Shown here: positions 56,973 to 64,000 of the stretch, in pieces
How positions within the stretch are numbered: position 1 is the first letter of the stretch
Layout: every line of letters begins with the position of its first letter
Assembly: GCA_945877235.1 (NCBI GenBank)
Contig: CAMCRF010000008.1
Location: 1 to 64,000, forward strand
DNA length: 64,000 nucleotides
DNA from: Bordetella parapertussis
GTDB lineage: Bacteria > Pseudomonadota > Gammaproteobacteria > Burkholderiales > Burkholderiaceae_A
Direction of reading: 5' to 3'
Position numbers and translations under genes: made by a program
Notes under the pieces: generated by a model
Databases searched by the model: none
The model's input: only the letters and a program-made list of their open reading frames with translations
What the model was told of the DNA's origin: nothing

Positions 56973-58544
56973 TTAAATCTCCCGCTTCGACATCAGGGAC
57001 ACAATGTGATCAGCCTGCCGAAGAGCCAGCGCCACAATGGTCAGCGTGGGGTTCTCCGCCGCACCGGTGGTGAACTGGCTTCCATCGGAGATGAACAGGT
57101 TCTTGATGTCATGACTGCGGCCATAGGCATTCACCACACCATCCTCTGGCTTGGCGGCCATACGGCAGGTGCCCAGGTTGTGGGTGGAGGGATAAGGCGT
57201 CGTGGGGAAGAAGCGCGTGGCGCCGGCCGCCTCATAGACCGCCATGCCTCTTGCATAGGCGTGGTCCCGCATCTTGATGTCATTGGGGTGATCATCAAAA
57301 TGAACGTTCGCCACCGGCAGGCCATGCTTGTCTTTGGCTTTGTCGTGCAGGGTGATCCGGTTGGTCGCCTGAGGCATGTCCTCACCCACCAGCCACATGC
57401 CGGCCATGTTTTCGTAGGCCTCCATGCCCGTGGTGAATTCCCGGCCCCATGAGCCCGGATCCAAGAAAGCCGCCATAAAGGGAACCCCGAGAGACAGCGT
57501 CTCCATCTCATAGCCCCCCACAAACCCGCGCTTCGGATCGTGCTTGGCTTCGTCCTGGATGATGCCGGCCATGGTGGTTCCGCGCCACATCTTCACGGGG
57601 CGATCGAAGCTGGCATAGACCGAGCCAGTCATGTGGCGCATATAGTTGCGGCCCACCTGGTCCGAGGAGTTGGCGAGGCCCTTGGAGAACTTGCCCGAAG
57701 CCGAGAGCAGCAGCAGCCTTGGGGTCTCAATGGAGTTGCCGGCAACCGCCACCACTCGGGCCTTCTGGCGCTGGGACTTCCCGTCCTTGTCATAGTAGAC
57801 GACGCCTGTGACCTTGCCGCTGTTGTCGTGCTCGATCTTGTAGACATGACACTGGCTGCGCACTTCGAGGTTGCCCGTCTTCTCGCCCTTGGGCAGTTCG
57901 GCATAGAGCGTGGACCACTTTGCGCCGCTCTTACACCCCTGGAAACAGAATCCAATCTGCTGACAGGCTGCACGACCATCGCGTGGCTGGCTGTTAATCG
58001 CCATATTGCCGGTGTGCACCATGGAATAGCCGATCTTCTTGGCGCCATATTCCATGACCTTGAAGTTGTTGTTGCCCGGCAGGCCTGGAATGCCATTCGT
58101 GCGCGTTACACCCATGCGGTCTTCGGCCATGGCGTACCAGGGCTCCATTTCCTTGAGGGTGACGGGCCAGTCCAGCAGGTTTGCGCCCTTCACCTCGCCA
58201 TAGACACTCTTGGTCTTGAACTCATGTTCCTGAAACCGCAGCGAGGCACCCGCCCAGTGGGTGGTGGAGCCGCCCACTGACTTCACGATCCAGGCCGGCA
58301 GGTTGGCAAAATTACGCGAGACTCGCCAGGAGCCCGAGGTCATGCGCATATCGGTCCATGCAAGCTGCCCGAATGACGCCCACTCGTCATTGATGAAATC
58401 TTCCATCTCGTGACGCGCACCGGCCTCAAGACACACCACCTTCACGCCCTTGAGGGCGAGCTGGGTGGCCAGAGTTCCGCCGCCAGCGCCCGATCCGACA
58501 ATCACAACGACCGAGTCATCATCCATCCGAAATTTTGTAGTCAT
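56973..58544 (-). CDS. GMC-family FAD oxidoreductase (gluconate 2-dehydrogenase large-subunit type)
   Basis: A 523-aa FAD flavoprotein. The dinucleotide motif is at the N-terminus (VVIVGSGAGGGTLATQLAL), with GGSTTHWAGASLRF and the C-terminal GMC block SDGSQFTTGAAENPTLTIVALALRQADHI. It has no signal peptide. The upstream gene encodes a Tat-signal small subunit that can carry it to the periplasm as a complex. It would oxidise a sugar, sugar acid or alcohol and reduce the cytochrome encoded nearby. The substrate is not predictable from sequence. Confidence 0.88.
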   Translation of the reverse strand: MTTKFRMDDDSVVVIVGSGAGGGTLATQLALKGVKVVCLEAGARHEMEDFINDEWASFGQLAWTDMRMTSGSWRVSRNFANLPAWIVKSVGGSTTHWAGASLRFQEHEFKTKSVYGEVKGANLLDWPVTLKEMEPWYAMAEDRMGVTRTNGIPGLPGNNNFKVMEYGAKKIGYSMVHTGNMAINSQPRDGRAACQQIGFCFQGCKSGAKWSTLYAELPKGEKTGNLEVRSQCHVYKIEHDNSGKVTGVVYYDKDGKSQRQKARVVAVAGNSIETPRLLLLSASGKFSKGLANSSDQVGRNYMRHMTGSVYASFDRPVKMWRGTTMAGIIQDEAKHDPKRGFVGGYEMETLSLGVPFMAAFLDPGSWGREFTTGMEAYENMAGMWLVGEDMPQATNRITLHDKAKDKHGLPVANVHFDDHPNDIKMRDHAYARGMAVYEAAGATRFFPTTPYPSTHNLGTCRMAAKPEDGVVNAYGRSHDIKNLFISDGSQFTTGAAENPTLTIVALALRQADHIVSLMSKREI

Positions 58545-58563
58545 TTTTGTTCTCCCCTCGTGC

Positions 58564-59106
58564 TCAGAGCCAGGTCAGATCGTTGAAGCCACGGTTGATA
58601 TAGCCACCCTTGGAGGCACTCTCGCCCTCATAGCCAAAGACCGGCCAGACCTCCTTTTGGTTGTAGAGGCTCACCACCAGGTCTCCGCGAATCGCTTGGA
58701 AAAAAGGAGTTTTCTCAACAGCCTTCAAGATCTTTACCCGATCAATTTCCCAGCCTACCGACTCGTAGTGAGCACGCTGGTGAGCTTTCTTTGCGCGACC
58801 ATTGAGGTCGGCAACCCCTTTCTCCAACATGGCCTTAAACTTCGCATCCCCCGCTGCTTTCGCGTCCATTCCCTTGATCGCCACGGCGTAATACTTGGTG
58901 GCAATACGGTCGTGTGGATAAATGTCGCGCGCTAACTGAATGAGTGTGCGTGCGGTTTCGGGCTTGAGCGCCTTGAGCTCAAGCGCCCAAGCCTCCGAGC
59001 TGTTCATCAAGGCGCCTGCCGAAACGACCACCGACGCGGCCACGCTGGCGCGTATGAACTCCCGCCGAGCGGGCTTCTGTGGCGTAAAGCGAATCACTTG
59101 CTCCAT
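58564..59106 (-). CDS. gluconate 2-dehydrogenase subunit 3 family protein (Tat-exported)
   Basis: A 180-aa protein with a twin-arginine signal (ARREFIRASVAASVVVSAGA) and the subunit 3 domain, including LARDIYPHDRIATKYYA and VSLYNQKEVWPVFGYEGESA. Such small subunits escort the folded FAD-containing GMC subunit through the Tat system. It lies 19 nt upstream of the GMC gene, so the two form one complex with the cytochrome as the likely electron outlet. Confidence 0.9.
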   Translation of the reverse strand: MEQVIRFTPQKPARREFIRASVAASVVVSAGALMNSSEAWALELKALKPETARTLIQLARDIYPHDRIATKYYAVAIKGMDAKAAGDAKFKAMLEKGVADLNGRAKKAHQRAHYESVGWEIDRVKILKAVEKTPFFQAIRGDLVVSLYNQKEVWPVFGYEGESASKGGYINRGFNDLTWL

Positions 59107-59141
59107 GGTTGTCTCCTGTTTTTTGAATGGATAACGCTGTG

Positions 59142-59537
59142 CTACCGGTAATGCCCGTGACGCTCCAGGACTTCGATCTTGTAGCCGTCTGGGTCCGTCA
59201 CAAAAAAGAATCGTGCTGCAAGCTCGCCTTGATAGTTCATAGCCTTGATGTCGCCAAGGGTCATGCCGAGCGCCGACATCCGGCCATGCTCCGCTGCCAG
59301 CTCATCAACACAGACTGCGAGATGCCCGTAGGCGCTACCTTGCTCGTAGGGCTCTGCTCGTCCCTTGTTCTCGGTCAACTCAAGCTCAAAGTCATTCTCG
59401 TCATTGCGCAGATAGGTGAGTTTGAAAGTCTCGTAATCCAGAACATGCACGGGCTTGAGTCCAAATGCCTTTTGGTAGAAGTCCACCGAACGCTCGGTGT
59501 TCATGACGCGGATCATGGTGTGAATTGCCTTGGCCAA
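59142..59537 (-). CDS. gloA: glyoxalase I-like metalloprotein (second copy)
   Basis: A 131-aa paralogue of glyoxalase I inside the GMC operon. The TTG start at 59537 has GGAG 11 nt upstream and places the first ligand His in AIHTMIRVMNTERSVDFYQK. Other ligands are in DFELELTENKG (Glu), YGHLAVCVDEL (His) and YKIEVLERHGHY (Glu). All four metal ligands are present, so it is probably active. Its place in an oxidoreductase operon suggests detoxification of a reactive aldehyde product, which is inference. Confidence 0.85.
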   Translation of the reverse strand: MAKAIHTMIRVMNTERSVDFYQKAFGLKPVHVLDYETFKLTYLRNDENDFELELTENKGRAEPYEQGSAYGHLAVCVDELAAEHGRMSALGMTLGDIKAMNYQGELAARFFFVTDPDGYKIEVLERHGHYR

Positions 59538-59550
59538 ATGCCTGCTCCTT

Positions 59551-59928
59551 TTATTTGAGTGAAGTGAGATATTCGATAACCAGTGCACGCCGCTCCGGGC
59601 TTCGCATGGCATAGCCCATGGTGTTTCCTGGCACCAGCGCCTGTGGGTCTTCAAGCCACCGATCAAGGGTCTTTGCGTCCCAGGTGAGATTGGCCTTTGA
59701 GAGCGCTGCGGAGTAGACATAACCCTCGACACTTCCAGAGGGGCGCCCAATGACTCCCCTGAGCATAGGCCCCGATTTCTTGGGCTCTTGTGCGCTCACT
59801 GCATGACAAATCGAGCAGGCCTTCTCAAAGAAGACTCTGCCCTCTTGGCTTGCGAGGACCGCGCTTGAGATAAGGCTTGAGGCAAGGAGGACAACAGCGC
59901 CACCCCCCCTGCTTACCCACCGGCTCAT
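59551..59928 (-). CDS. mono-haem cytochrome c (class I)
   Basis: A 125-aa exported cytochrome with a signal peptide (VVLLASSLISSAVLASQ), one CSICH haem motif at about residue 39-43, the conserved KSGPMLRGVIGRPSG loop and a Met ligand in PGNTMGYAM. It resembles small mitochondrial-type or c2-like cytochromes. It lies between the ribbon-helix-helix gene (4-nt overlap) and the glyoxalase gene, and is the probable electron acceptor of the GMC enzyme. Confidence 0.9.
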   Translation of the reverse strand: MSRWVSRGGGAVVLLASSLISSAVLASQEGRVFFEKACSICHAVSAQEPKKSGPMLRGVIGRPSGSVEGYVYSAALSKANLTWDAKTLDRWLEDPQALVPGNTMGYAMRSPERRALVIEYLTSLK

Positions 59929-60281
59929 TGACGAGTCGCGCGATTGATCGCGCCCATGTCCGAGGCGTGGAAAGATTCGGAGGAGTGCTCAATGTCCTCG
60001 GATGCGACCGCTCCTCCCTGCAACTTTCGGTTCAAATACCGCAGGCAGGTGACCCTCAGGAACGAGGCAAAATTTGGCGTCTCACCGTTGGCATGCATCA
60101 CCTCGCGGTGCAGCGTGGAAATCAGCGCATTCGTGGAGCTGGCCTCGTCCTCGGCAATACGGGCCAGAATCTCCCACACAAAATTCTCTAAGCGAATGCT
60201 CGTCACGACCCCGTCAATGCGGACCGTGCGCGTGCGGGACTCATACAGAATTGGATCGGCTTTTGCGTAAAACTCACACAT
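59925..60281 (-). CDS. ribbon-helix-helix domain protein (RHH_4 type)
   Basis: A 118-aa protein with the block RTVRIDGVVTSIRLENFVWEI and a following helix region ending LRVTCLRYLNRKL, matching the ribbon-helix-helix domain family thought to bind DNA. GGGGA precedes ATG 60281. It is the first gene of the GMC/cytochrome operon and overlaps the cytochrome start by 4 nt, so it may autoregulate the operon. No operator was identified in the 127 bp upstream. Confidence 0.8.
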   Translation of the reverse strand: MCEFYAKADPILYESRTRTVRIDGVVTSIRLENFVWEILARIAEDEASSTNALISTLHREVMHANGETPNFASFLRVTCLRYLNRKLQGGAVASEDIEHSSESFHASDMGAINRATRQ

Positions 60282-60408
60282 CGAAGAATTCCCCTTTTTT
60301 GTGTTGAGGAGGGGTTGAATGTGTGAAGCATTGTTCTGTGATTGAAGTCTCTACCGGTAATAGTGGGTTACATACCCGAGTAATCCCTGACCTCGTTAGC
60401 ATGTGCAC

Positions 60409-61182
60409 ATGCAAAAGATTCCTACGTCTCGCATTGTCGCTAGCATGCCCGGCAGCCTCCCCATGGGGGGTGCGCAGCCCAACACGCCCATCTACGCGTT
60501 CGACGAGGCATTGTTTCGGCCCGAGGAGCTCGTACCGCCATCAATCGCCCCATCGCGCACTGACCTCGCGCTCGACGGTCAACTTGCCTTTGTCATCACT
60601 GGCGTGCTGACGCGTGCGCAATGCCAACGCATTGTGCTGGCCACCGAGGCTTTGGGATATTCAGCTGCAGCACCAGGCATTGCCACGCCGCCGGGCATGC
60701 GAATGAACGAGTCCGTGCACTGGATTGCAGATGCACACCTCATGGCATGCATAGCGGCCCGTGTCATTCCGTTGGTACCACCCACCATCGACGGCCGCCG
60801 AGTCCAAGCGCGCCTGAGCCAACGGCTCAACATGTATCGGTACCACCCCGGGGATCAGTTCCGATTTCATATCGACGGTGATTGGCCCGGCTACGGCCTG
60901 GACGACCGGGGCCAACGCATGGTGGAGTGGAGTGATGCGCGTTCAGCGCTGTCGATGCTGCTTTACTTAAACGACGCTCGCGACGGACTTGAAGGCGGTG
61001 CGACCCGGCTGCACAGCCGGCTAGGCGCCGTTGTAGATGTCAACCCGGTGGCGGGTGACGCGCTCTTCTTTCGCCATGGTTTCTCCCTGGACTCCGTTCA
61101 GCACGAGGGCTTACCCGTGAAGGCCGGAATCAAGCACCTGGCAAGAATCAATGTGATGTACGAGGAGCCCGCCGCGGGTTAG
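60409..61182 (+). CDS. 2-oxoglutarate/Fe(II)-dependent dioxygenase (prolyl 4-hydroxylase-like)
   Basis: A 257-aa protein from ATG 60409 (GTG 60403 is possible). The C-terminal domain has the double-stranded beta-helix signature: HxD in RFHIDGDWP, a distal His in [11 protein letters not shown] and a probable 2OG-binding Lys/Arg in [11 protein letters not shown]. It resembles the prolyl-4-hydroxylase-like group. The substrate is unknown. It diverges from the GMC operon and its stop overlaps convergent ispH by 4 nt. Confidence 0.82.
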   Translation: MQKIPTSRIVASMPGSLPMGGAQPNTPIYAFDEALFRPEELVPPSIAPSRTDLALDGQLAFVITGVLTRAQCQRIVLATEALGYSAAAPGIATPPGMRMNESVHWIADAHLMACIAARVIPLVPPTIDGRRVQARLSQRLNMYRYHPGDQFRFHIDGDWPGYGLDDRGQRMVEWSDARSALSMLLYLNDARDGLEGGATRLHSRLGAVVDVNPVAGDALFFRHGFSLDSVQHEGLPVKAGIKHLARINVMYEEPAAG

Positions 61183-62114
61183 CTCAACCCCTTAGGCAGC
61201 GGGAACCGAATATGCTCCTCGGCGCCAGGCAACCGGCGCACCGCCCCAGCACCCAGACCCTTCACAGCCTGAACCAAGCCCTGAACCAAGGCCTCCGGTG
61301 CCGAGGCACCCGCGGTAATGCCCACGCGAGACTTCCCCGCCAACCAGTTGGCGTCAAGCTCAGAGGCGTCATTCAAGAGATACGCGGGAACCCCATGGCG
61401 CTCTGCAACTTCACGCAGTCGATTGCTGTTTGAGCTTGAGCGGCTCCCCACCACCAGCACCACGTCGACCTGCCCACTCATGAGCTTCACCGCATCCTGT
61501 CGGTTCTGTGTGGCGTAGCAGATGTCACTGAACTTGGGGCTGCGAATGTTTGGGAAGCGCGCCTTGAGCGCATCGACCACCACCTTGGTGTCGTCCATCG
61601 ACAACGTGGTCTGCGAGACATAGGCCAAGCGATCGGGTTTGGTGACTTCAAGCGTCTGTACTTGCTGCTCGTCCTCAACCAAATAAATTCCTGAGTCGAG
61701 CTGACCCATCGTGCCCTCAGTCTCAGGGTGGCGGGCATGACCAATCATCACAATCTCATAGCCCTCTGCTGCCAGCTTTCGCACTTCGACATGCACCTTG
61801 GTGACCAGGGGGCAGGTGGCGTCGAAGACATCAAGCTCGCGCTCTACTGCGTGCGCTCGGACCTTGCGGGACACCCCGTGTGCACTCATGATCACGCGGG
61901 CACCCACGGGAACCTCCTCGAGGTCTTCAATGAAGACGGCGCCCTTTTCGCGCAGCTCACGCACGACATGGTCGTTGTGCACAATCTCATGACGCACATA
62001 GACCGGCGCACCAAACTTATCGAGCGCCCGCTCCACGATCTCAATGGCCCGATCAACACCTGCGCAGAATCCGCGCGGCTCGGCCATCACAATTTCAGAT
62101 GCGGTCTCTGCCAT
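61179..62114 (-). CDS. ispH: 4-hydroxy-3-methylbut-2-enyl diphosphate reductase (IspH/LytB)
   Basis: [4Fe-4S] enzyme that makes IPP and DMAPP, the last MEP-pathway step. The 311-aa protein has the three cluster cysteines in [24 protein letters not shown] and [10 protein letters not shown], plus the conserved SAHGVS and [10 protein letters not shown] blocks. Isoprenoid supply matters for carotenoids and bacteriochlorophyll side chains in a phototroph. It follows the FKBP gene by 2 nt, the classical slpA-ispH pair. Confidence 0.96.
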   Translation of the reverse strand: MAETASEIVMAEPRGFCAGVDRAIEIVERALDKFGAPVYVRHEIVHNDHVVRELREKGAVFIEDLEEVPVGARVIMSAHGVSRKVRAHAVERELDVFDATCPLVTKVHVEVRKLAAEGYEIVMIGHARHPETEGTMGQLDSGIYLVEDEQQVQTLEVTKPDRLAYVSQTTLSMDDTKVVVDALKARFPNIRSPKFSDICYATQNRQDAVKLMSGQVDVVLVVGSRSSSNSNRLREVAERHGVPAYLLNDASELDANWLAGKSRVGITAGASAPEALVQGLVQAVKGLGAGAVRRLPGAEEHIRFPLPKGLS

Positions 62115-62116
62115 GA

Positions 62117-62551
62117 CTAGAGGACTCCAATAATCTGTACTCGGAAGTCTAAGGGTACCCCCGCCAAGGGGTGATTGAAGTCGAAGATCGCCTCATCGCC
62201 ATCCCACCCTTTGAACACGCCCGCAAAGCGCCCGCCATCGGGACTGGGAAACTCAATCAGATCCCCAGGCTCGAGGGGGTCGGCGGGATCTGCATGTGCG
62301 TCCATGAGTGATTTGGCCAAACGTTGAACCAGCTCCGGATTTCGAGGACCAAATGCATCGTCTGGTCCCAGCCTGTAGGAGCGTTCCTCGCCCTCGCGAA
62401 GTGCAAGCAGACAACGCTCCAAGCCCTCCGAGAACTGTCCGAGGCCCATCTGTAAGGTTGCGGGCTTGTCATCAAAGGTGCTCAGAACAACCTGCCCATC
62501 GTCGAGCGCGAGGCTGTAGTGGAAGGTGACGTGGGAGTTCACATGAATCAT
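62117..62551 (-). CDS. slpA: FKBP-type peptidyl-prolyl isomerase (SlpA-like)
   Basis: A 144-aa cytosolic FKBP with an inserted-flap domain. FKBP parts are [19 protein letters not shown] and [21 protein letters not shown]; the insert-in-flap chaperone region includes [17 protein letters not shown], and the core resumes at [17 protein letters not shown]. It acts as a prolyl isomerase/chaperone. It is directly upstream of ispH, an arrangement shared with E. coli fkpB-ispH. Confidence 0.92.
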   Translation of the reverse strand: MIHVNSHVTFHYSLALDDGQVVLSTFDDKPATLQMGLGQFSEGLERCLLALREGEERSYRLGPDDAFGPRNPELVQRLAKSLMDAHADPADPLEPGDLIEFPSPDGGRFAGVFKGWDGDEAIFDFNHPLAGVPLDFRVQIIGVL

Positions 62552-62657
62552 GTCTGGAGCATCCTTCTAGGGGGCTAATCGTCCTGGACTAAGAGAGCCG
62601 GGGGGCTGTGCGGCAGCGGGCCGAGCGAGTCTCGAGCATTTTAAGCGAGGCAAGCCT

Positions 62658-63323
62658 ATGCACACCGAAATTGGCCCCAGAGAAAAAATGTCCCGTTGGG
62701 GCGCAGCACAGCTGAGTGACGCTGAGCTCTTGGCAGTGCTCTTTCAAACAGGTCGACCGGGCGAGAATCATCTCCAACAGGCCCAGCGGCTGATTGGGGT
62801 GTTCGGGAATCTGAGCTCTCTCATGCGAGCGCCCCAGGGTCAACTACTGGCGCAGCGTGGAATTGGCCCAGCGCGAGCAAGCCTCATCATGGCTTTCCGA
62901 GAACTGACTCGGCGCATCACGGGCGCACTGCCCAGAGGGGCCCACATTCAACGACCCGCCGACCTTCGGCCCTGGATCGTTGAGGAGGTCGGTGGGCTCA
63001 ACCACGAGGCCTTTGGGGTGGCCTTCTTAGACACCCACCAGCGACTGATCGCCATCGAGATCCTCTTTCGGGGATCACTAACACAGACCAGCGTGTACCC
63101 ACGGTCGATCGCCAGCCGAGCCTTACAACACAATGCAGGTCGATTGGTACTCTTTCACAATCACCCATCCGGAGAACCCAGCGCCAGCCGAGCAGACATC
63201 CAATTGACGCAGCGGCTTCAAGACCTTTTTTCACATCTCGAAATAACAATCTGGGAGCATCTGGTGGTCGCTGATGGAGAGGTCTACGGTATTCTGCAGC
63301 CGAGCATCAGAGACTTGATTTAG
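62658..63323 (+). CDS. radC: RadC family JAB-domain protein
   Basis: A 221-aa protein with a helix-hairpin-helix-like N-terminus (LSDAELLAVLFQTG, LAQRGIGPARASLIMAF) and a JAB1/MPN+ metalloprotease-like domain carrying the complete JAMM motif VLFHNHPSGEPSASRADI. Despite the name, a role in DNA repair is doubtful and the biochemical function is unsettled. It lies just upstream of rpmB, as in many proteobacteria. Confidence 0.93.
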   Translation: MHTEIGPREKMSRWGAAQLSDAELLAVLFQTGRPGENHLQQAQRLIGVFGNLSSLMRAPQGQLLAQRGIGPARASLIMAFRELTRRITGALPRGAHIQRPADLRPWIVEEVGGLNHEAFGVAFLDTHQRLIAIEILFRGSLTQTSVYPRSIASRALQHNAGRLVLFHNHPSGEPSASRADIQLTQRLQDLFSHLEITIWEHLVVADGEVYGILQPSIRDLI

Positions 63324-63397
63324 GCTGGCTGGCCGGCTAAACTCTTGGATTACCCGTCGCTACCGCGACATTTGTTTCGATAAAAAGGATTACAGCC

Positions 63398-63631
63398 ATG
63401 GCACGTGTATGCCAAGTGACCGGCAAAAAGCCCATGGTGGGGAACAACGTTTCTCACGCCAACAACAAGACCAAGCGTCGCTTCTTGCCAAATCTGCACT
63501 ATCGCCGATTCTGGGTCGAGAGCGAGGGCCGTTGGGTTCGTCTGCGGGTGTCTAATGCAGCCGTACGGACCATCACTAAAAACGGCATTGAGTCGGTGCT
63601 CGCTGACCTGCGCGCCCGCGGTCAGGCTTAA
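63398..63631 (+). CDS. rpmB: 50S ribosomal protein L28
   Basis: A 77-aa ribosomal protein. It shows the family N-terminus [20 protein letters not shown] and the [17 protein letters not shown] block. Only one Cys is present, so it is the zinc-free form. It lies 11 nt upstream of rpmG and 74 nt after radC. Confidence 0.97.
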   Translation: MARVCQVTGKKPMVGNNVSHANNKTKRRFLPNLHYRRFWVESEGRWVRLRVSNAAVRTITKNGIESVLADLRARGQA

Positions 63632-63642
63632 GGAGAAACAGC

Positions 63643-63810
63643 ATGGCAAAAGCCGGACGCGAAAAGATTAAGTTGGAGTCCACCGCTGGCACGGGGCACT
63701 TCTACACCACCACCAAGAACAAAAAAACCATGCCCGAGAAAATGGAGATCAAGAAATTCGATCCCAAAGCACGCAAGCATGTCATGTACAAAGAGGCCAA
63801 GATCAAGTAA
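63643..63810 (+). CDS. rpmG: 50S ribosomal protein L33
   Basis: A 55-aa ribosomal protein, [20 protein letters not shown] and then [20 protein letters not shown]. No cysteines are present, so this is the zinc-independent (C-minus) type. AAGGAG lies 8 nt before ATG 63643. It forms the rpmB-rpmG operon, which ends in a strong terminator 26 nt downstream. Confidence 0.97.
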   Translation: MAKAGREKIKLESTAGTGHFYTTTKNKKTMPEKMEIKKFDPKARKHVMYKEAKIK

Positions 63811-63835
63811 GGCGCTCCTGTACCTCCGTTGTCCT

Positions 63836-63860
63836 AAAGCCCCGCCACCGCGGGGCTTTT
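63836..63860 (+). terminator. rho-independent terminator of rpmB-rpmG
   Basis: AAAGCCCCGC, a CACC loop and GCGGGGCTTT form a perfect 10-bp stem that ends in a T-run. It lies 26 nt after the rpmG stop and could also serve the convergent gene on the minus strand. Confidence 0.93.
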
Positions 63861-63876
63861 CATTTTCAGTGACCGA

Positions 63877-64000
63877 TCAGTGTCCGTGCAGTAGGCTGGT
63901 CGCCAACGCAGCGAGCCCAACCCCCAGCAGCATCAACAGCGGCTGCTGCCAAGCGGCCTTTCGCTGACCACCATGGTGGTGCGAATCCGCCTGTGCATGG
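63877..64000 (-). CDS. C-terminal end of a membrane protein with His-rich segment (cut by window edge)
   Basis: A minus-strand frame ends at TGA 63877-63879 and reads AQADSHHHGGQRKAAW, then QQPLLMLLGVGLAALATSLL and HGH. A His-rich stretch before a final membrane helix is common in metal-ion transporters such as nickel/cobalt permeases, but 40 residues are too few to assign a family. It converges on the rpmG terminator. Confidence 0.6.
   Translation of the reverse strand, partial: HAQADSHHHGGQRKAAWQQPLLMLLGVGLAALATSLLHGH

Overview
The window is chromosomal DNA of a betaproteobacterium, most likely order Burkholderiales. The main evidence is the block ndk-rlmN-ispG-hisS-yfgM-bamB-der-hfq-hflX-hflK-hflC-hisZ-purA (about 5.6-19.1 kb, minus strand) and the surE-pcm-nlpD-rlmD block (19.9-24.6 kb). 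A light-harvesting pucBAC operon, whose alpha peptide has an Ala/Pro-rich tail like that of Rubrivivax, points to an anoxygenic phototroph. Betaine-lipid genes, a PQQ-uptake locus and very tight gene packing suggest a compact, probably freshwater genome; the habitat is inference. No photosynthetic reaction-centre or bacteriochlorophyll genes are in the window.

Layout. 0-5.5 kb: start of rpsP, mltB, a Nudix hydrolase, a thermonuclease, rlmB, rnr. 5.5-19.1 kb: tRNA-Leu(CAG), then the minus-strand housekeeping run purA to ndk. 19.3-28.7 kb: a Bax-inhibitor-like membrane protein, rlmD, an exonuclease, nlpD-pcm-surE, a CBS protein, yihY, wrbA, dusA, tRNA-Arg(CCT), trhO. 28.7-34.4 kb: two divergent operons with a PqqU-like TonB receptor, two PQQ-dependent sugar dehydrogenase paralogues and two cytochromes c. 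34.4-38.3 kb: cysM, oxyR, recG. 38.4-42.1 kb: mmsA and a puc operon with tandem PpsR/CrtJ-type boxes, LH2 beta and alpha, pucC and two tiny membrane ORFs. 42.1-46.7 kb: the gcvHPT operon behind a tandem glycine riboswitch. 46.8-51.0 kb: gloA, fabI-like, ackA, btaB, btaA. 51.2-55.3 kb: a PAS-HD-GYP protein and a diguanylate cyclase, facing an exopolysaccharide-type glycosyltransferase and an outer-membrane barrel. 55.4-56.9 kb: a decayed accessory patch (broken hsdM, vapBC, an unidentified remnant) beside tRNA-Thr(CGT). 57.0-60.3 kb: a GMC oxidoreductase operon with cytochrome c and a ribbon-helix-helix protein. 60.4-64.0 kb: a 2OG-Fe(II) oxygenase, ispH, an FKBP, radC, rpmB-rpmG and the end of a His-rich membrane protein.

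How the genes fit together. Most of the window is core information processing and envelope quality control. The lifestyle-specific parts are light capture (pucBAC, predicted blue-shifted B800-820 type), periplasmic oxidation of sugars or alcohols feeding c-type cytochromes (PQQ and GMC/FAD systems, with PQQ apparently scavenged), phosphorus-free membrane lipid synthesis (BtaA/BtaB) and a c-di-GMP-linked surface polysaccharide module. Notable absences by synteny are rpoS beside nlpD, and rodZ and pilF between rlmN and ispG. Nearly every convergent gene pair overlaps at its 3' ends.
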